From: Planctomycetaceae bacterium
Lineage (GTDB): Bacteria > Planctomycetota > PLA2
Length of the DNA stretch: 57,364 bases
Direction: 5' to 3'
Assembly (NCBI GenBank): GCA_011525755.1
Contig: WYBS01000127.1
Span: forward strand, 1-57,364
The position numbers and the translations under genes were made by a program. Position 1 is the stretch's first letter; every line of letters begins with the position of its first letter. Shown in pieces: positions 46,924 through 55,827 of this stretch. The notes under the pieces are model-generated. The model was not told where the DNA came from. It saw only the letters and a list, made by a program, of their open reading frames with translations, and did not search any database.

Positions 46924-48417
46924 GCGCGAGGCCACGAGCGCGCGCGCGGCCTCCTCGGCCAGCGCGACGAACGGCCCCATGAAGATGCCGAGGACGAACA
47001 TGCCGGCGAGGCAGGTCCACAGCACGGCCTTCATCGGAGCGGGCACCGCGATCGTCGCGGGCGCATCCGGGCCGGGCTCGTGCATGTAGAGACGCTTCAC
47101 GACGCAGAGGTAGTAGTAGAGGGAGATGACCACGCCGGCGGCGCCGACGAAGGCGAGCGAGTACGCGAGCACGCCGCCCTTGTCCACGACGGCCCGGAAG
47201 ATCAGGAACTTCCCGAAGAAGCCGCCGAGCGGCGGCACGCCCGCGAGCGAGAGCAGCCCGACCGTGAGCACGAGCGCGAGGAAGGGCGAGCGGCGGCCGA
47301 GGCCCGAGTAGTCGTCGATCGCGTGGCTCTTCGTCGCGCCGTTCACGAGGATGATCACGGCGAAGACGCCGAGCACGGTGAAGAGGTAGGCCATCAGGTA
47401 GTAGACGACCGCGGCGAACCCCGCCTCGGAGAGCGCGAAGATGCCCATGAGCGCGTAGCCCGCGTGGCCGATCGAGCTGTAGCCGAGCAGCCGCTTGAGG
47501 TTCCCCTGCCACATCGCGCCGAGGTTGCCGTAGAGGAGCGTCGTGGCCGCCATCAGCGCGACGAGCCCGAGCCACCGTACCGCGTCGGGATCCCGGAGGC
47601 CCGCGTCGGCGCCGGGGCCGAGGCACGCGCGGACGACCTTGAGCAGGAGGACGAACCCGGCCGCCTTGGATCCCATGGAGAGGAAGGCCGTCACGGGCGA
47701 GGCCGCGCCCTCGTAGACGTCGGGCGTCCAGACCTGGAAGGGGACCGCCGCGATCTTGAACGCGAGGCCGACGATCACGAGGAGCACGCCGAACTGGAGG
47801 AGCGACGCGCCCGCGTGGCCGAGGTCGTCCGCATGCGCGCTGAGCGCGCGGATCTCGAGGCTGCCCGTCGCGCCGTAGAGGAACGCGATGCCGAGCAGGA
47901 GGAACGCGCTCGCGAGGCCGCCGAGGATGACGTACTTGATCCCCGCCTCGACCGAGCGCGCGTCGTTGCGCTTGAAGGCGGCGAGGCAGTAGAAGCAGAC
48001 GGTGATCAGCTCGAGCGAGACGAAGAGCGACGCGAAGTCCTCGATCGAGCAGGCGAAGAACATCCCGAGCGTCGCCATGAGCGCGAGCAGGCGGAACTCG
48101 CCGTGGCCGCGGTCGACGCGGCTGAGCCACTGCCCCGACATCGCGAGGATGAAGAGCGAGGTGCCGCCGAAGATGAGCTTGAAGACGACGGCGAACGCAT
48201 CGAGGCCGTAGCGCCCGTGGAAGGCGTGGAGCTTCGTGCCCGTGTCGAGGCGGAGGAGCCCCTGGAGGCCCGCCGCGGCCGTCGCCGCGAGGACGCCGAA
48301 CCAGGCGAAGCGCCGGACCCACTCGCCCCTGCCCTGCGCGTCCGCGGCGAGCGCCGCGAGGACGCACCCGGCAAGGATCCACTCGGGCAGCGCGAGACCG
48401 AGATTCCAGCCGCTCAC
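46921..48417 (-). CDS. nuoN: NADH-quinone oxidoreductase subunit N
   Basis: Antiporter-like proton-pumping subunit of complex I, 498 residues with about 14 membrane helices. Typical segments are LFVSLELITVCFYCLAAFKRN (with the conserved glutamate), FKIAAVPFQVWTPDVYEGAAS (broken-helix lysine region), GNLKRLLGYSSIGHAGYALMG and LLSLAGVPPLGGFFGKFLIF. The GTG start (48417) overlaps the nuoM stop (GTGA). It is the last gene of the nuo operon; downstream lie three direct GTGTCGG-N5-GGTGTCA repeats. Confidence 0.95.
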   Translation of the reverse strand: MSGWNLGLALPEWILAGCVLAALAADAQGRGEWVRRFAWFGVLAATAAAGLQGLLRLDTGTKLHAFHGRYGLDAFAVVFKLIFGGTSLFILAMSGQWLSRVDRGHGEFRLLALMATLGMFFACSIEDFASLFVSLELITVCFYCLAAFKRNDARSVEAGIKYVILGGLASAFLLLGIAFLYGATGSLEIRALSAHADDLGHAGASLLQFGVLLVIVGLAFKIAAVPFQVWTPDVYEGAASPVTAFLSMGSKAAGFVLLLKVVRACLGPGADAGLRDPDAVRWLGLVALMAATTLLYGNLGAMWQGNLKRLLGYSSIGHAGYALMGIFALSEAGFAAVVYYLMAYLFTVLGVFAVIILVNGATKSHAIDDYSGLGRRSPFLALVLTVGLLSLAGVPPLGGFFGKFLIFRAVVDKGGVLAYSLAFVGAAGVVISLYYYLCVVKRLYMHEPGPDAPATIAVPAPMKAVLWTCLAGMFVLGIFMGPFVALAEEAARALVASR

Positions 48418-49982
48418 CGCTGCGCCTCCTCGGGGGCCGAGGGAATCGGCCGCAGCCGCTTCACCCCGTCCTTGATGGTGTCGACGATCGTCCTCGGGAA
48501 GCAGCCGGTCAGCGTGAGCACGAGGATCAGCCCGACGAAGGGAAGGCGATGGCGGAAGGCGCGCGCGTCCTCGAGGCCTTCCCACCGCGGGTTACTGGGC
48601 CCGAACCACGCGTCCCGGACGGCGCGCAAGAGGTAGGTCGCGCTGATCACGATGCCCCAGATCGCGGCGATCGTCGGGATCCAGCCGGGGACCGAGAGCC
48701 CCGTCCCCGCGAGCGGGAAGGAGGACTTCCACGCGCCGACGATCACGAGGAGCTCGCTGGCGAAGTTCGCGAACCCCGGCAGCCCCGCGGAGGCCATGGC
48801 CATGATCACGAAGCAGGTGCCGACGAAGGGCATCTGGCGGATCATCCCGCCGAGGTCGTCCACGACGCGCGTGTGCGTCTGGTCGTAGAACCAGCCGATG
48901 AGGCCGAAGGCCAGCGCGGTCATGATGCCGTGAGCGAACATCAGGAACACGGCCCCCGAGACCCCCATCACTCCCACGGTCGAGAGGCCCAGGAGCACGT
49001 AGCCCATGTGGCTCGAGCTCGAGAAGCCGATGATGAACTTCATGTCCCGCTGCGCCATCGCGACGAGGCCGCCGTAGAGGATGTTCATGCAGCAGAGCAC
49101 GGCGACCCAGCCCATCCAGTGCTGCGCGCCCAGCGGCAGCACGTCGAAGCCGAGCCGCAGGATGCCGTAGGCGCCGAGCTTCATCAGCACGCCGGCGTGG
49201 AGCATCGAGACCGACGAGGGCGCCGCGGCGTGGCCGATCGGCGACCACGAGTGGAGCGGCCACATCGGGACGATGCACGCGAAGCCGAGGAAGACGACCG
49301 GGAACCACGCCTTCTGGAAGCCCGCCGAGTAGACCGCCTCGCCGAGCAGCCGGATGTCGAACGTGCGCTCGCCCGGCTGGAGGCGTCCCGCCGCCTGCAG
49401 CGCCTCGCTCCCCTGGAAGTAGACCGCGAGGAGCCCGACCAGCGCGAAGACCGCGCCCGTCGTCAGGTAGAGGGTGAGCTTCATCGTCGCGTACTCCTTG
49501 GAGTACTGCGCCGCGCGGCTCCCCCAGACCCCGATGAGCAGGTACATCGGGATCACGGCCATCTCGTAGAAGAAGTAGAAGAAGAACAGGTCGAGCGAGA
49601 GGAAGACGCCGAAGACGCCGGTGACCAGCGCGAGGAGCAGGATGTAGTGCTCCTTCACCCGGTCCTTGATCGAGCGGGAGACGTAGCAGCCCGCCCAGAT
49701 GACCACGGACGTGAGGACGACCATCGCGATCGAGATCCCGTCCGTGCCGAGCCGGAAGCCGATCCCGAGCGACGGCGCCCATGAGACGTCCACGACGTTC
49801 TGGTAGCGCTCGCCGCCCGTGTCGTACGCGAGCCACATCCAGAACGAGGCGAGGAGGCTCGCCGTCACGGAGAGCGTGGCCGCGCCGCGGATCCGCTCGC
49901 GATCCGCGTCGTCGCGCTCCTTCATGAAGAAGAGCAGGAAGCAGCCGACGGCGGGCGCGAGGAGGACGATGAGGGAGAGCAT
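48414..49982 (-). CDS. nuoM: NADH-quinone oxidoreductase subunit M
   Basis: Antiporter-like complex I subunit, 522 residues. Signatures: LRLGTDGISIAMVVLTSVVI near the N-terminus, FYFFYEMAVIPMYLLIGVWG (conserved Glu), FGFACIVPMWPLHSWSPIGHA (as FACIVPMWPLHSW), APSSVSMLHAGVLMKLGAYG, MKFIIGFSSSSHMGYVLLG and ASAGLPGFANFASELLVI. ATG 49982 overlaps the nuoL stop (TGATG). It is standard for the family in length and order. Confidence 0.95.
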   Translation of the reverse strand: MLSLIVLLAPAVGCFLLFFMKERDDADRERIRGAATLSVTASLLASFWMWLAYDTGGERYQNVVDVSWAPSLGIGFRLGTDGISIAMVVLTSVVIWAGCYVSRSIKDRVKEHYILLLALVTGVFGVFLSLDLFFFYFFYEMAVIPMYLLIGVWGSRAAQYSKEYATMKLTLYLTTGAVFALVGLLAVYFQGSEALQAAGRLQPGERTFDIRLLGEAVYSAGFQKAWFPVVFLGFACIVPMWPLHSWSPIGHAAAPSSVSMLHAGVLMKLGAYGILRLGFDVLPLGAQHWMGWVAVLCCMNILYGGLVAMAQRDMKFIIGFSSSSHMGYVLLGLSTVGVMGVSGAVFLMFAHGIMTALAFGLIGWFYDQTHTRVVDDLGGMIRQMPFVGTCFVIMAMASAGLPGFANFASELLVIVGAWKSSFPLAGTGLSVPGWIPTIAAIWGIVISATYLLRAVRDAWFGPSNPRWEGLEDARAFRHRLPFVGLILVLTLTGCFPRTIVDTIKDGVKRLRPIPSAPEEAQR

Positions 49983-51874
49983 CAGCGCGCCCCCACCGCG
50001 AGGAGGAAGAGGAGAAGCACGGTCACGCCGCCCACGAACACGTAGGCGTAGAAGTTGAGCCGGCCCGCCTGGAGCCGGCGCGACCGGTCCGCCACCCACG
50101 TCGTGAACCCGACCGGCACGCCCACGAGACCCTTCACGATCACGTTCTCCTCGAAGGCGCGGCAGACCCGCGCGATCCCCTGCTGCACGCTCCGCACGAG
50201 CCAGAGATAGAAGTCGTCGAAGTAGTACTTGTTCCAGAGGAGGTCGTAGACCGCGGGGAAGCGGGCGCGGACCGCCTCGGCGCGGTCCAGCGTCGGCCGC
50301 GTGTAGATCGCCCACGCGATCCCGTAGCCAAGGAGCACGACGCCCGTCGAGACGATCGCGATGCTCGCGTTCACGTGGAGCACCTGCATCGTCCACTTGC
50401 CGAGATACCCCTGCACCGGGAAGAGCCAGTCGAAGTACCCGGCGACGCCGATGACGACCGACATCGCGGCGAGGAAGACGAGCGGCAGCGTCATCACCTT
50501 CGGCGACTCGTGCGGGTGTGCGTGGCCGCGGTACTCGCCGAAAAACGTCAGGAACCACGCCCTCGACATGTAGAGCGCCGTGAGGCCCGCCGTGGCCGTC
50601 GCCGCGAGCTGGAGGCCCGCGAGGTGCTTCGCATGGAGCGCGTCGAGGATCAGGTCCTTGCTCCAGAAGCCCGCAAAGGGGCAGATGCCCGTGAGCGCCA
50701 GCATGCCGGCGGTGAAGGTCCAGAAGGTGACGGGCATCTTCTTCCGGAGCCCGCCCATCGCGAACATGTCCTGCTCGTGGTGGCAGCCGTGGATCACGGA
50801 GCCCGCGCAGAGGAAGAGGAGCCCCTTGAAGAAGGCGTGCGTGGTCAGGTGGAACATGGCGATCGAGTAGGCGCCCGCGCCGAGCGCCATCACCATGTAG
50901 CCGAGCTGCGAGAGCGTCGAGTACGCGAGCACCTTCTTGATGTCGCGCTGCACGAGCGCGATCGTCGCGGCGAGGATCGCGGTGAACCCGCCCGTCCAGG
51001 CGACGAACCCCGGCGCCCAGCCCCAGTCCGCGCCGCCGAGCGGCTCGAAGCAGAAGAAGACGCGGATCACCATGTAGACGCCCGCCGCGACCATCGTGGC
51101 CGCGTGCATCAGCGCGGAGACCGGCGTCGGGCCCTCCATGGCGTCCGGCAGCCAGACGTGGAAGGGGATCTGCGCGCTCTTCCCCATCGCGCCGACGAAG
51201 ATCAGGAACGACGCGAGCGCGAGCTGGCCCGCGTCCGCGCCGGAGAGCTTCCCCGCGCGCACGGCCGCCTCGATCTCGCCGAAGTGGAACGACCCGGTCA
51301 GGTTCCAGATCATCAGGATCCCGAGCAGGAACCCGAAGTCCGCGACGCGGTTCGTGAGGAACGCCTTCTTGCCCGCCTCGACCGCGCTCGGCTTGTCGAC
51401 GTAGTAGCCGATGAGCAGGTAGCTGCTCGCGCCCACGAGCTCCCAGAAGACGAAGATCATGAGGAAGTTCGTCGAGAGCACGATGCCGAGCATCGAGAAG
51501 ACGAACAGCGCGAACTTCGCGAAGAAGCGCCCGATCGACGGGTCGCCCTTCATGTAGCCGAGCGCGAAGAGGAAGATCGCCGAGCCGACCCACCCGACGA
51601 CGAGGAGCATCATCTTGGAGAGCGGGTCGACCAGCACGCCGAGCTCGATCCCGCGCCCCGCGCCCGTCGCGAAGTCCATCCACGTCCACGTGCTCTCGAC
51701 ATCCGTGCTCTTGCCGCCCATCCAGAAGATGAGCGACGTCGCGGCGCAGAGGAGCACCGAGCCGACCGCCACGAGCGGCCCGAGGGAGCTCCTGCGGAGC
51801 CCGGGCAGGATCGTGAGGACGACCGCGGCGCCGAGCGGGGCGATCAGCGTGAGCCACGCGAGAAACCCGGTCAT
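49982..51874 (-). CDS. nuoL: NADH-quinone oxidoreductase subunit L
   Basis: The 630-residue distal antiporter-like subunit: VLVDPLSKMMLLVVGWVGSA, FMIFVFWELVGASSYLLIGY (as LMIFVFWELVGASSYLLIGYY), GKSAQIPFHVWLPDAMEGPTP, VSALMHAATMVAAGVYMVIR, VLAYSTLSQLGYMVMALG and FHLTTHAFFKGLLFLCAGSVIH. The C-terminal region with WNKYYFDDFYLWLVR is the lateral-helix anchor part. ATG 51874 is preceded by GAGGTG; GTG 51880 is a possible longer start. The gap to nuoK (51875-51938) contains a G-tract variant. Confidence 0.95.
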   Translation of the reverse strand: MTGFLAWLTLIAPLGAAVVLTILPGLRRSSLGPLVAVGSVLLCAATSLIFWMGGKSTDVESTWTWMDFATGAGRGIELGVLVDPLSKMMLLVVGWVGSAIFLFALGYMKGDPSIGRFFAKFALFVFSMLGIVLSTNFLMIFVFWELVGASSYLLIGYYVDKPSAVEAGKKAFLTNRVADFGFLLGILMIWNLTGSFHFGEIEAAVRAGKLSGADAGQLALASFLIFVGAMGKSAQIPFHVWLPDAMEGPTPVSALMHAATMVAAGVYMVIRVFFCFEPLGGADWGWAPGFVAWTGGFTAILAATIALVQRDIKKVLAYSTLSQLGYMVMALGAGAYSIAMFHLTTHAFFKGLLFLCAGSVIHGCHHEQDMFAMGGLRKKMPVTFWTFTAGMLALTGICPFAGFWSKDLILDALHAKHLAGLQLAATATAGLTALYMSRAWFLTFFGEYRGHAHPHESPKVMTLPLVFLAAMSVVIGVAGYFDWLFPVQGYLGKWTMQVLHVNASIAIVSTGVVLLGYGIAWAIYTRPTLDRAEAVRARFPAVYDLLWNKYYFDDFYLWLVRSVQQGIARVCRAFEENVIVKGLVGVPVGFTTWVADRSRRLQAGRLNFYAYVFVGGVTVLLLFLLAVGAR

Positions 51875-51938
51875 GCGCACCTCAGAGGAACGTGATTCAG
51901 GGGGGGCCGGGGGGCAGCGCGGCGCAGGGCTTCTTCCC

Positions 51939-52238
51939 TCATTGCTTGAGCAGGTTGACCTGGTCCGCGTCCACGGTGACGCGGATGCGGAAGAGCGCGA
52001 TCACGAGTGCCAGGCCGACGGCCACCTCGGCCGCCGCCACCGCGATCGCGAAGAAGACCATGACCTGCCCGTCGAGGTTGCCCCGGTACGACGCGAACGC
52101 CACGAAGGCGAGCGCCGCCGCGTTGAGCATCAGCTCGACCGACAGGAGGATGATGAGGATGTTCCTGCGCGAGAGCACGCCGAGCATGCCGAGCGTGAAG
52201 AGCACGCCGGCGAGGGTGACGAGGTGGCCGACGGTCAT
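51939..52238 (-). CDS. nuoK: NADH-quinone oxidoreductase subunit K
   Basis: The 99-residue three-helix subunit: VTLAGVLFTLGMLGVLSRRN, ILIILLSVELMLNAAALAFV (with the functional glutamate), and VFFAIAVAAAEVAVGLALVI (second conserved glutamate). Exact family length. Start ATG 52238. The short gap to nuoJ (52239-52275) is C-rich in the plus strand, another G-tract variant. Confidence 0.96.
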   Translation of the reverse strand: MTVGHLVTLAGVLFTLGMLGVLSRRNILIILLSVELMLNAAALAFVAFASYRGNLDGQVMVFFAIAVAAAEVAVGLALVIALFRIRVTVDADQVNLLKQ

Positions 52239-52275
52239 CGCGCCCCCCCGATCCCCCCGGCCCCCTGGCCCCCCC

Positions 52276-52776
52276 TCACGAGAGCCTCCGCTTCGTCAGC
52301 AGCACCGCCCCCACCATCGCGGCGAGGAGCAGGAAGGAGACGATCTCGAAGGGCAGCACGTAGTCCCGGAAGAGCGGCGCCGCGACGGCACCCGTCTCCC
52401 CCACGGGCCCCTTCGCGTCCAGGGGGACGTCGAAGAGCCCCGAGCGGCGGCAGGTCCAGACGAGCCCCGCGAGGAAGAGCGCCCCGAGGATCGCGCCGCC
52501 CACGTGCATGCGCGGGCCCTGCACGACCTTCAGGTCCGCCTCCCGTAGGTTCAGCAGCATGATCACGAAGAGGAAGAGCACCATGATCGCGCCCGCGTAG
52601 ACGAGCACCTCGACGACCGCGAGGAAGTAGGCGCCGAGGAGCACGAACACGCCGGCGATCCCGACGAAGGAGGAGGCGGCCCAGAGAGCCGCGGCGACGC
52701 CGTTCCTGCGCGTGATCGCGAGGAGCGCGGAGCCCGCGACGACGACGGCGAAGATCCAGAAGAAGAGCGTGGTCAT
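52276..52776 (-). CDS. nuoJ: NADH-quinone oxidoreductase subunit J
   Basis: The 166-residue membrane subunit with five helices: FWIFAVVVAGSALLAITRRN, then ALWAASSFVGIAGVFVLLGA, YFLAVVEVLVYAGAIMVLFL (the conserved helix 3 with its pi-bulge region) and FVIMLLNLREADL. ATG 52776 overlaps the nuoI stop (ATGA). Confidence 0.95.
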   Translation of the reverse strand: MTTLFFWIFAVVVAGSALLAITRRNGVAAALWAASSFVGIAGVFVLLGAYFLAVVEVLVYAGAIMVLFLFVIMLLNLREADLKVVQGPRMHVGGAILGALFLAGLVWTCRRSGLFDVPLDAKGPVGETGAVAAPLFRDYVLPFEIVSFLLLAAMVGAVLLTKRRLS

Positions 52777-53312
52777 TTGTGCTGCCACTTCAGGATCCGG
52801 TCCTCCCGGATCCCGCCCATCTGGTAGAGCTTCTTCTTGTCGTGGATGAAGTCCTTCTTCTCTGTGTGGACGAGCTCCGCCTCCTTCACGAGGAAGATCG
52901 CCTCCTCGGGGCACGCCTCCTCGCAGAAGCCGCAGTAGATGCAGCGGAGCATGTCGATCTCGAACCGGTCGGGGTACTTCTCGACGTTGTTGTCCGTCGT
53001 CGCGAACTCCGCGGGCCAGATCGTGATCGCCTTCGGCGGGCACACGAACTCGCACATCTGGCAGGCGACGCACTTCTCGCGGCCGAACTGGTCCATGACC
53101 AGCGCGGGCGCGCCCCGGAAGTTGTCCTTGAAGTCCCAGCGCTCCTCCGGGTACTGCATCGTGATCGCGGTCGTCTTGGTCTTCCAGTGGAAGAGGTCGC
53201 CGAAGACCCCGAAGAAGTGCCTGATCGTGAGGAGGAGCCCCTTCACGATCGTCGCGAAGTAGATGCGCTCGCCGAGGCTCATCTGCGGGCGCTTGACGAC
53301 CCTTGTCTTCAC
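52773..53312 (-). CDS. nuoI: NADH-quinone oxidoreductase subunit I (2 x 4Fe-4S)
   Basis: The 179-residue ferredoxin-like subunit carries two tetranuclear cluster motifs, CVACQMCEFVCPPKAI and CIYCGFCEEACPEEAI (clusters N6a and N6b), which pass electrons toward quinone. The N-terminal ~60 residues (LLLTIRHFFGVFGDLFHWKTK) form the membrane-associated helix. GTG 53312 overlaps the nuoH stop (GTGA), and its own stop overlaps nuoJ. Confidence 0.96.
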   Translation of the reverse strand: MKTRVVKRPQMSLGERIYFATIVKGLLLTIRHFFGVFGDLFHWKTKTTAITMQYPEERWDFKDNFRGAPALVMDQFGREKCVACQMCEFVCPPKAITIWPAEFATTDNNVEKYPDRFEIDMLRCIYCGFCEEACPEEAIFLVKEAELVHTEKKDFIHDKKKLYQMGGIREDRILKWQHK

Positions 53313-54301
53313 GGCGTCACCATCGCGATCCATCCCGCCGTCGCGAGCACGACGACGAGGCTCGCGGGGAAGAGGATCTTCCATCCGAGGTTCATGAGCT
53401 GGTCGTACCGGAACCGCGGCAGCGTCCAGCGCACCCAGATGAAGAGGAAAAGGAAGAAGGAGATCTTGCCGAAGAAGACGAGCCCGCTGAGCACGGTGCC
53501 CCAGGCGCCGCCCGGCAGCGTCACCCACGGCAGCTCGTAGCCGCCGAAGAAGAGCGTCACGGAGAGCGCCGAGGCCGTGATCATGTGGATGTACTCCGCG
53601 AGGAAGAAGAGCGCGAACTTCATCGAGGAGTACTCGGTGTGGTAGCCGGCGACGAGCTCGGTCTCGGCCTCGGGGAGGTCGAAGGGGAGGCGGTTCGTCT
53701 CCGCGTAGCTCGAGACGAGGAAGATGATCCACGCGGGGAAGAGGTAGAAGACCAGCCAGCCGTTCGCCTTCTGCCAGGCGACGATCGCCTCCATGTTGAG
53801 CTCGCCGACCACGAGGAAGACCGGCACGCACGAGGCGCCCAGCGCGAGCTCGTAGGAGATCATCTGCGCGCTCGCGCGCACGCCGCCGAGGAGGCTGTAC
53901 TTGCTGTTCCCCGCCCAGCCGCCGATCGAGACGCCGTAGACGGCGATCGAGGAGATCGCGAAGACGAGGAGGATGCCGACGTTCACGTCGGCGATCGCCA
54001 TGCCGCGCGCGTAGGGGACGACGCAGAAGGCGACGAGCGCAGGCACGAGGCTCATCGCGGGCGCGAGCACGTAGAGCGTCTTGTTCACGTGCCCGGGGAT
54101 CACGTCCTCCTTGAAGATGAACTTGAGGAGGTCCGCGATCGGCTGGAGGAGCCCCGCGGGGCCGACGCGGTTCGGCCCGAGACGGTCCTGGATGAACGCG
54201 CTCACGCGCCGCTCCGCCCAGACGAGCACCGCGGCGAGCCCCGGGAGCGCGGCGCCCGCGACGATCACGATGTGGAGGAGCTTCCCGAGGACGTACGTCA
54301 C
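53309..54301 (-). CDS. nuoH: NADH-quinone oxidoreductase subunit H
   Basis: The 330-residue quinone-site membrane subunit: VWAERRVSAFIQDRLGPNRV, GLLQPIADLLKFIFKEDVIP, VYGVSIGGWAGNSKYSLLGG, RASAQMISYELALG, SSYAETNRLPFDLPEAETEL and VAGYHTEYSSMKFALFFLAEY. All hallmark motifs are intact. GTG 54301 overlaps the nuoG stop. Confidence 0.96.
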   Translation of the reverse strand: MTYVLGKLLHIVIVAGAALPGLAAVLVWAERRVSAFIQDRLGPNRVGPAGLLQPIADLLKFIFKEDVIPGHVNKTLYVLAPAMSLVPALVAFCVVPYARGMAIADVNVGILLVFAISSIAVYGVSIGGWAGNSKYSLLGGVRASAQMISYELALGASCVPVFLVVGELNMEAIVAWQKANGWLVFYLFPAWIIFLVSSYAETNRLPFDLPEAETELVAGYHTEYSSMKFALFFLAEYIHMITASALSVTLFFGGYELPWVTLPGGAWGTVLSGLVFFGKISFFLFLFIWVRWTLPRFRYDQLMNLGWKILFPASLVVVLATAGWIAMVTP

Positions 54302-55827
54302 GCCGGGGCTCCCGCCGCCTCGAGCTTCATGCCCAGCGGCCCGATCCTCTGCCACGTGACGCCGGCGAAGGCGGGGACGGCGGCGGCGAGCCGCGCGACC
54401 GCCTGCGCCGCGGTGTCGGGCGGGCGGTGCGCGGCGTCGAGCGACGCGTGCAGCCGGTCGAGCACGGTGCGCTCGGTCACGAGCGTCGGCTCGAACGAGA
54501 TCCCCTTCGTGAGCCGCTGGAGGCGGTCGCCCGCGCTCACCACGGTCCCGTCCTTCTCGATCCACGTCGTGAGCGGGAAGCAGACATCCGCCTCGCGCTC
54601 CTTGAGCGAGAAGACGATCCGCCGCTTCGCGCGCAGGAGCACCTCCTCCGGGAGGTCGGCGCCCTCGTGCGGGGCGAAGTAGAGGAGCGCGCCGTACTCC
54701 TTCGACGGCCACTCCGCCGGCGCCTCGGCGAAGCCGAGCAGCGCCGCGCCGCGCGCGTTCGGGCACTTCTCCGGGTGTACGAGGAGATCGTCGCCCTCCC
54801 CCGTCGGCTTCAGGAAGAAGCGGTCCTCGACGCCCAGGCGGTCGAGGAGCTCCTTCATCGCGAAGAGTTCCTCGTTCGTCATGAACGGCGACGCGACGGC
54901 GAGGATCCCCTGCCCCCGGGCCCCCTCGAGAATCGCCTTCGCGCGCTGGAGCGCCGTGGCGTAGGGCGCCCCCTTGCCCGCGACGCGCGGCAGCGTGAGC
55001 CGCGTCTCGTCGTTCACGAACGCGTAGTGGAGGCGGCCGAAGTCGCACATCCAGCTGTCGTTCACGTCGGGGTTCGTGCGCGGCACCATCCGCAGCACGC
55101 GGTCGCCGCGGCTGCCGACGACCGTGTTGCAGCCGCGCGCGCACGACGTGCAGACCGTGTCCGTGAAGTGCATGAACCAGACGCGCGACTTGAACCGGAA
55201 GTCGCGGCTCGTGAGCGCGCCGACCGGGCAGAGGTCGATGATGTTCATCTGGTAGGGCGAGGTCAGCTTGCCGTCGCCCTTGACGACGAGCGTGCACTTC
55301 TCGCCGCGCAGGTCGAGGCCGACCTCCGGCGTCCCGGCGACCTCATCGAGGAAGCGGACGCAGCGCGTGCACAGGATGCAGCGCTCGGAGTCGAACACGA
55401 CCTTGTCGCCCCAGGAGACGTTCTTCGGCTTCCTGACCTTCTCGAATGCGTACCGCGTGATCCCGCTGCCGTGCTCGACCGCGTACTCCTGCAGCTTGCA
55501 CTCGCCCGCCTGGTCGCAGATCGGGCAGTCGAGCGGGTGGTTGATGAGCAGCAGCTCCATCACCCCCTCGCGCGCCTTCCGCACCCGGTCGTTGTCGGTG
55601 AAGTAGGACATCCCCTCGGTCACGCGCGTGTTGCACGCGATCTGGAGCTTGCCCTGCCCCTGGATCTCGACGAGGCAGATCCGGCAGTTGCCCGCGACCG
55701 AGAGGCGCGGGTGGTAGCAGTAGTGCGGCACCGACTTCCCGGCATAGCGGGCGGCCTCGATGAGGTTCAGCCCCGCGGGGACCGCGACCTGCTTGCCGTC
55801 GACGGTGATGTTCACGCTGCCGCTCAC
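54298..55827 (-). CDS. nuoG: NADH-quinone oxidoreductase subunit G (short form)
   Basis: The 509-residue subunit has the 2Fe-2S domain (HYCYHPRLSVAGNCRICLVE; CNTRVTEGM), the His-ligated 4Fe-4S motif (NHPLDCPICDQAGECKLQ), a CILCTRCVRFLDEV cluster site and IDLCPVGALTSRDF, then CTSCARGCNTVVGSRGD, which starts the molybdopterin-like domain. That domain is shortened: the protein ends near residue 509 where many homologues continue to 700-900. A stretch near the middle (LEGARGQGILAV) is encoded by a G-tract variant (54907-54927). GTG 55827 overlaps the nuoF stop. Confidence 0.93.
   Translation of the reverse strand: MSGSVNITVDGKQVAVPAGLNLIEAARYAGKSVPHYCYHPRLSVAGNCRICLVEIQGQGKLQIACNTRVTEGMSYFTDNDRVRKAREGVMELLLINHPLDCPICDQAGECKLQEYAVEHGSGITRYAFEKVRKPKNVSWGDKVVFDSERCILCTRCVRFLDEVAGTPEVGLDLRGEKCTLVVKGDGKLTSPYQMNIIDLCPVGALTSRDFRFKSRVWFMHFTDTVCTSCARGCNTVVGSRGDRVLRMVPRTNPDVNDSWMCDFGRLHYAFVNDETRLTLPRVAGKGAPYATALQRAKAILEGARGQGILAVASPFMTNEELFAMKELLDRLGVEDRFFLKPTGEGDDLLVHPEKCPNARGAALLGFAEAPAEWPSKEYGALLYFAPHEGADLPEEVLLRAKRRIVFSLKEREADVCFPLTTWIEKDGTVVSAGDRLQRLTKGISFEPTLVTERTVLDRLHASLDAAHRPPDTAAQAVARLAAAVPAFAGVTWQRIGPLGMKLEAAGAPA

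Noticed and set aside
41779-48636. 2285-residue plus-strand open frame
   Set aside because: It is antisense to the lipoprotein and nuoN genes and made of Arg/Glu/Ala-rich low-complexity sequence, typical of GC-rich shadow frames.
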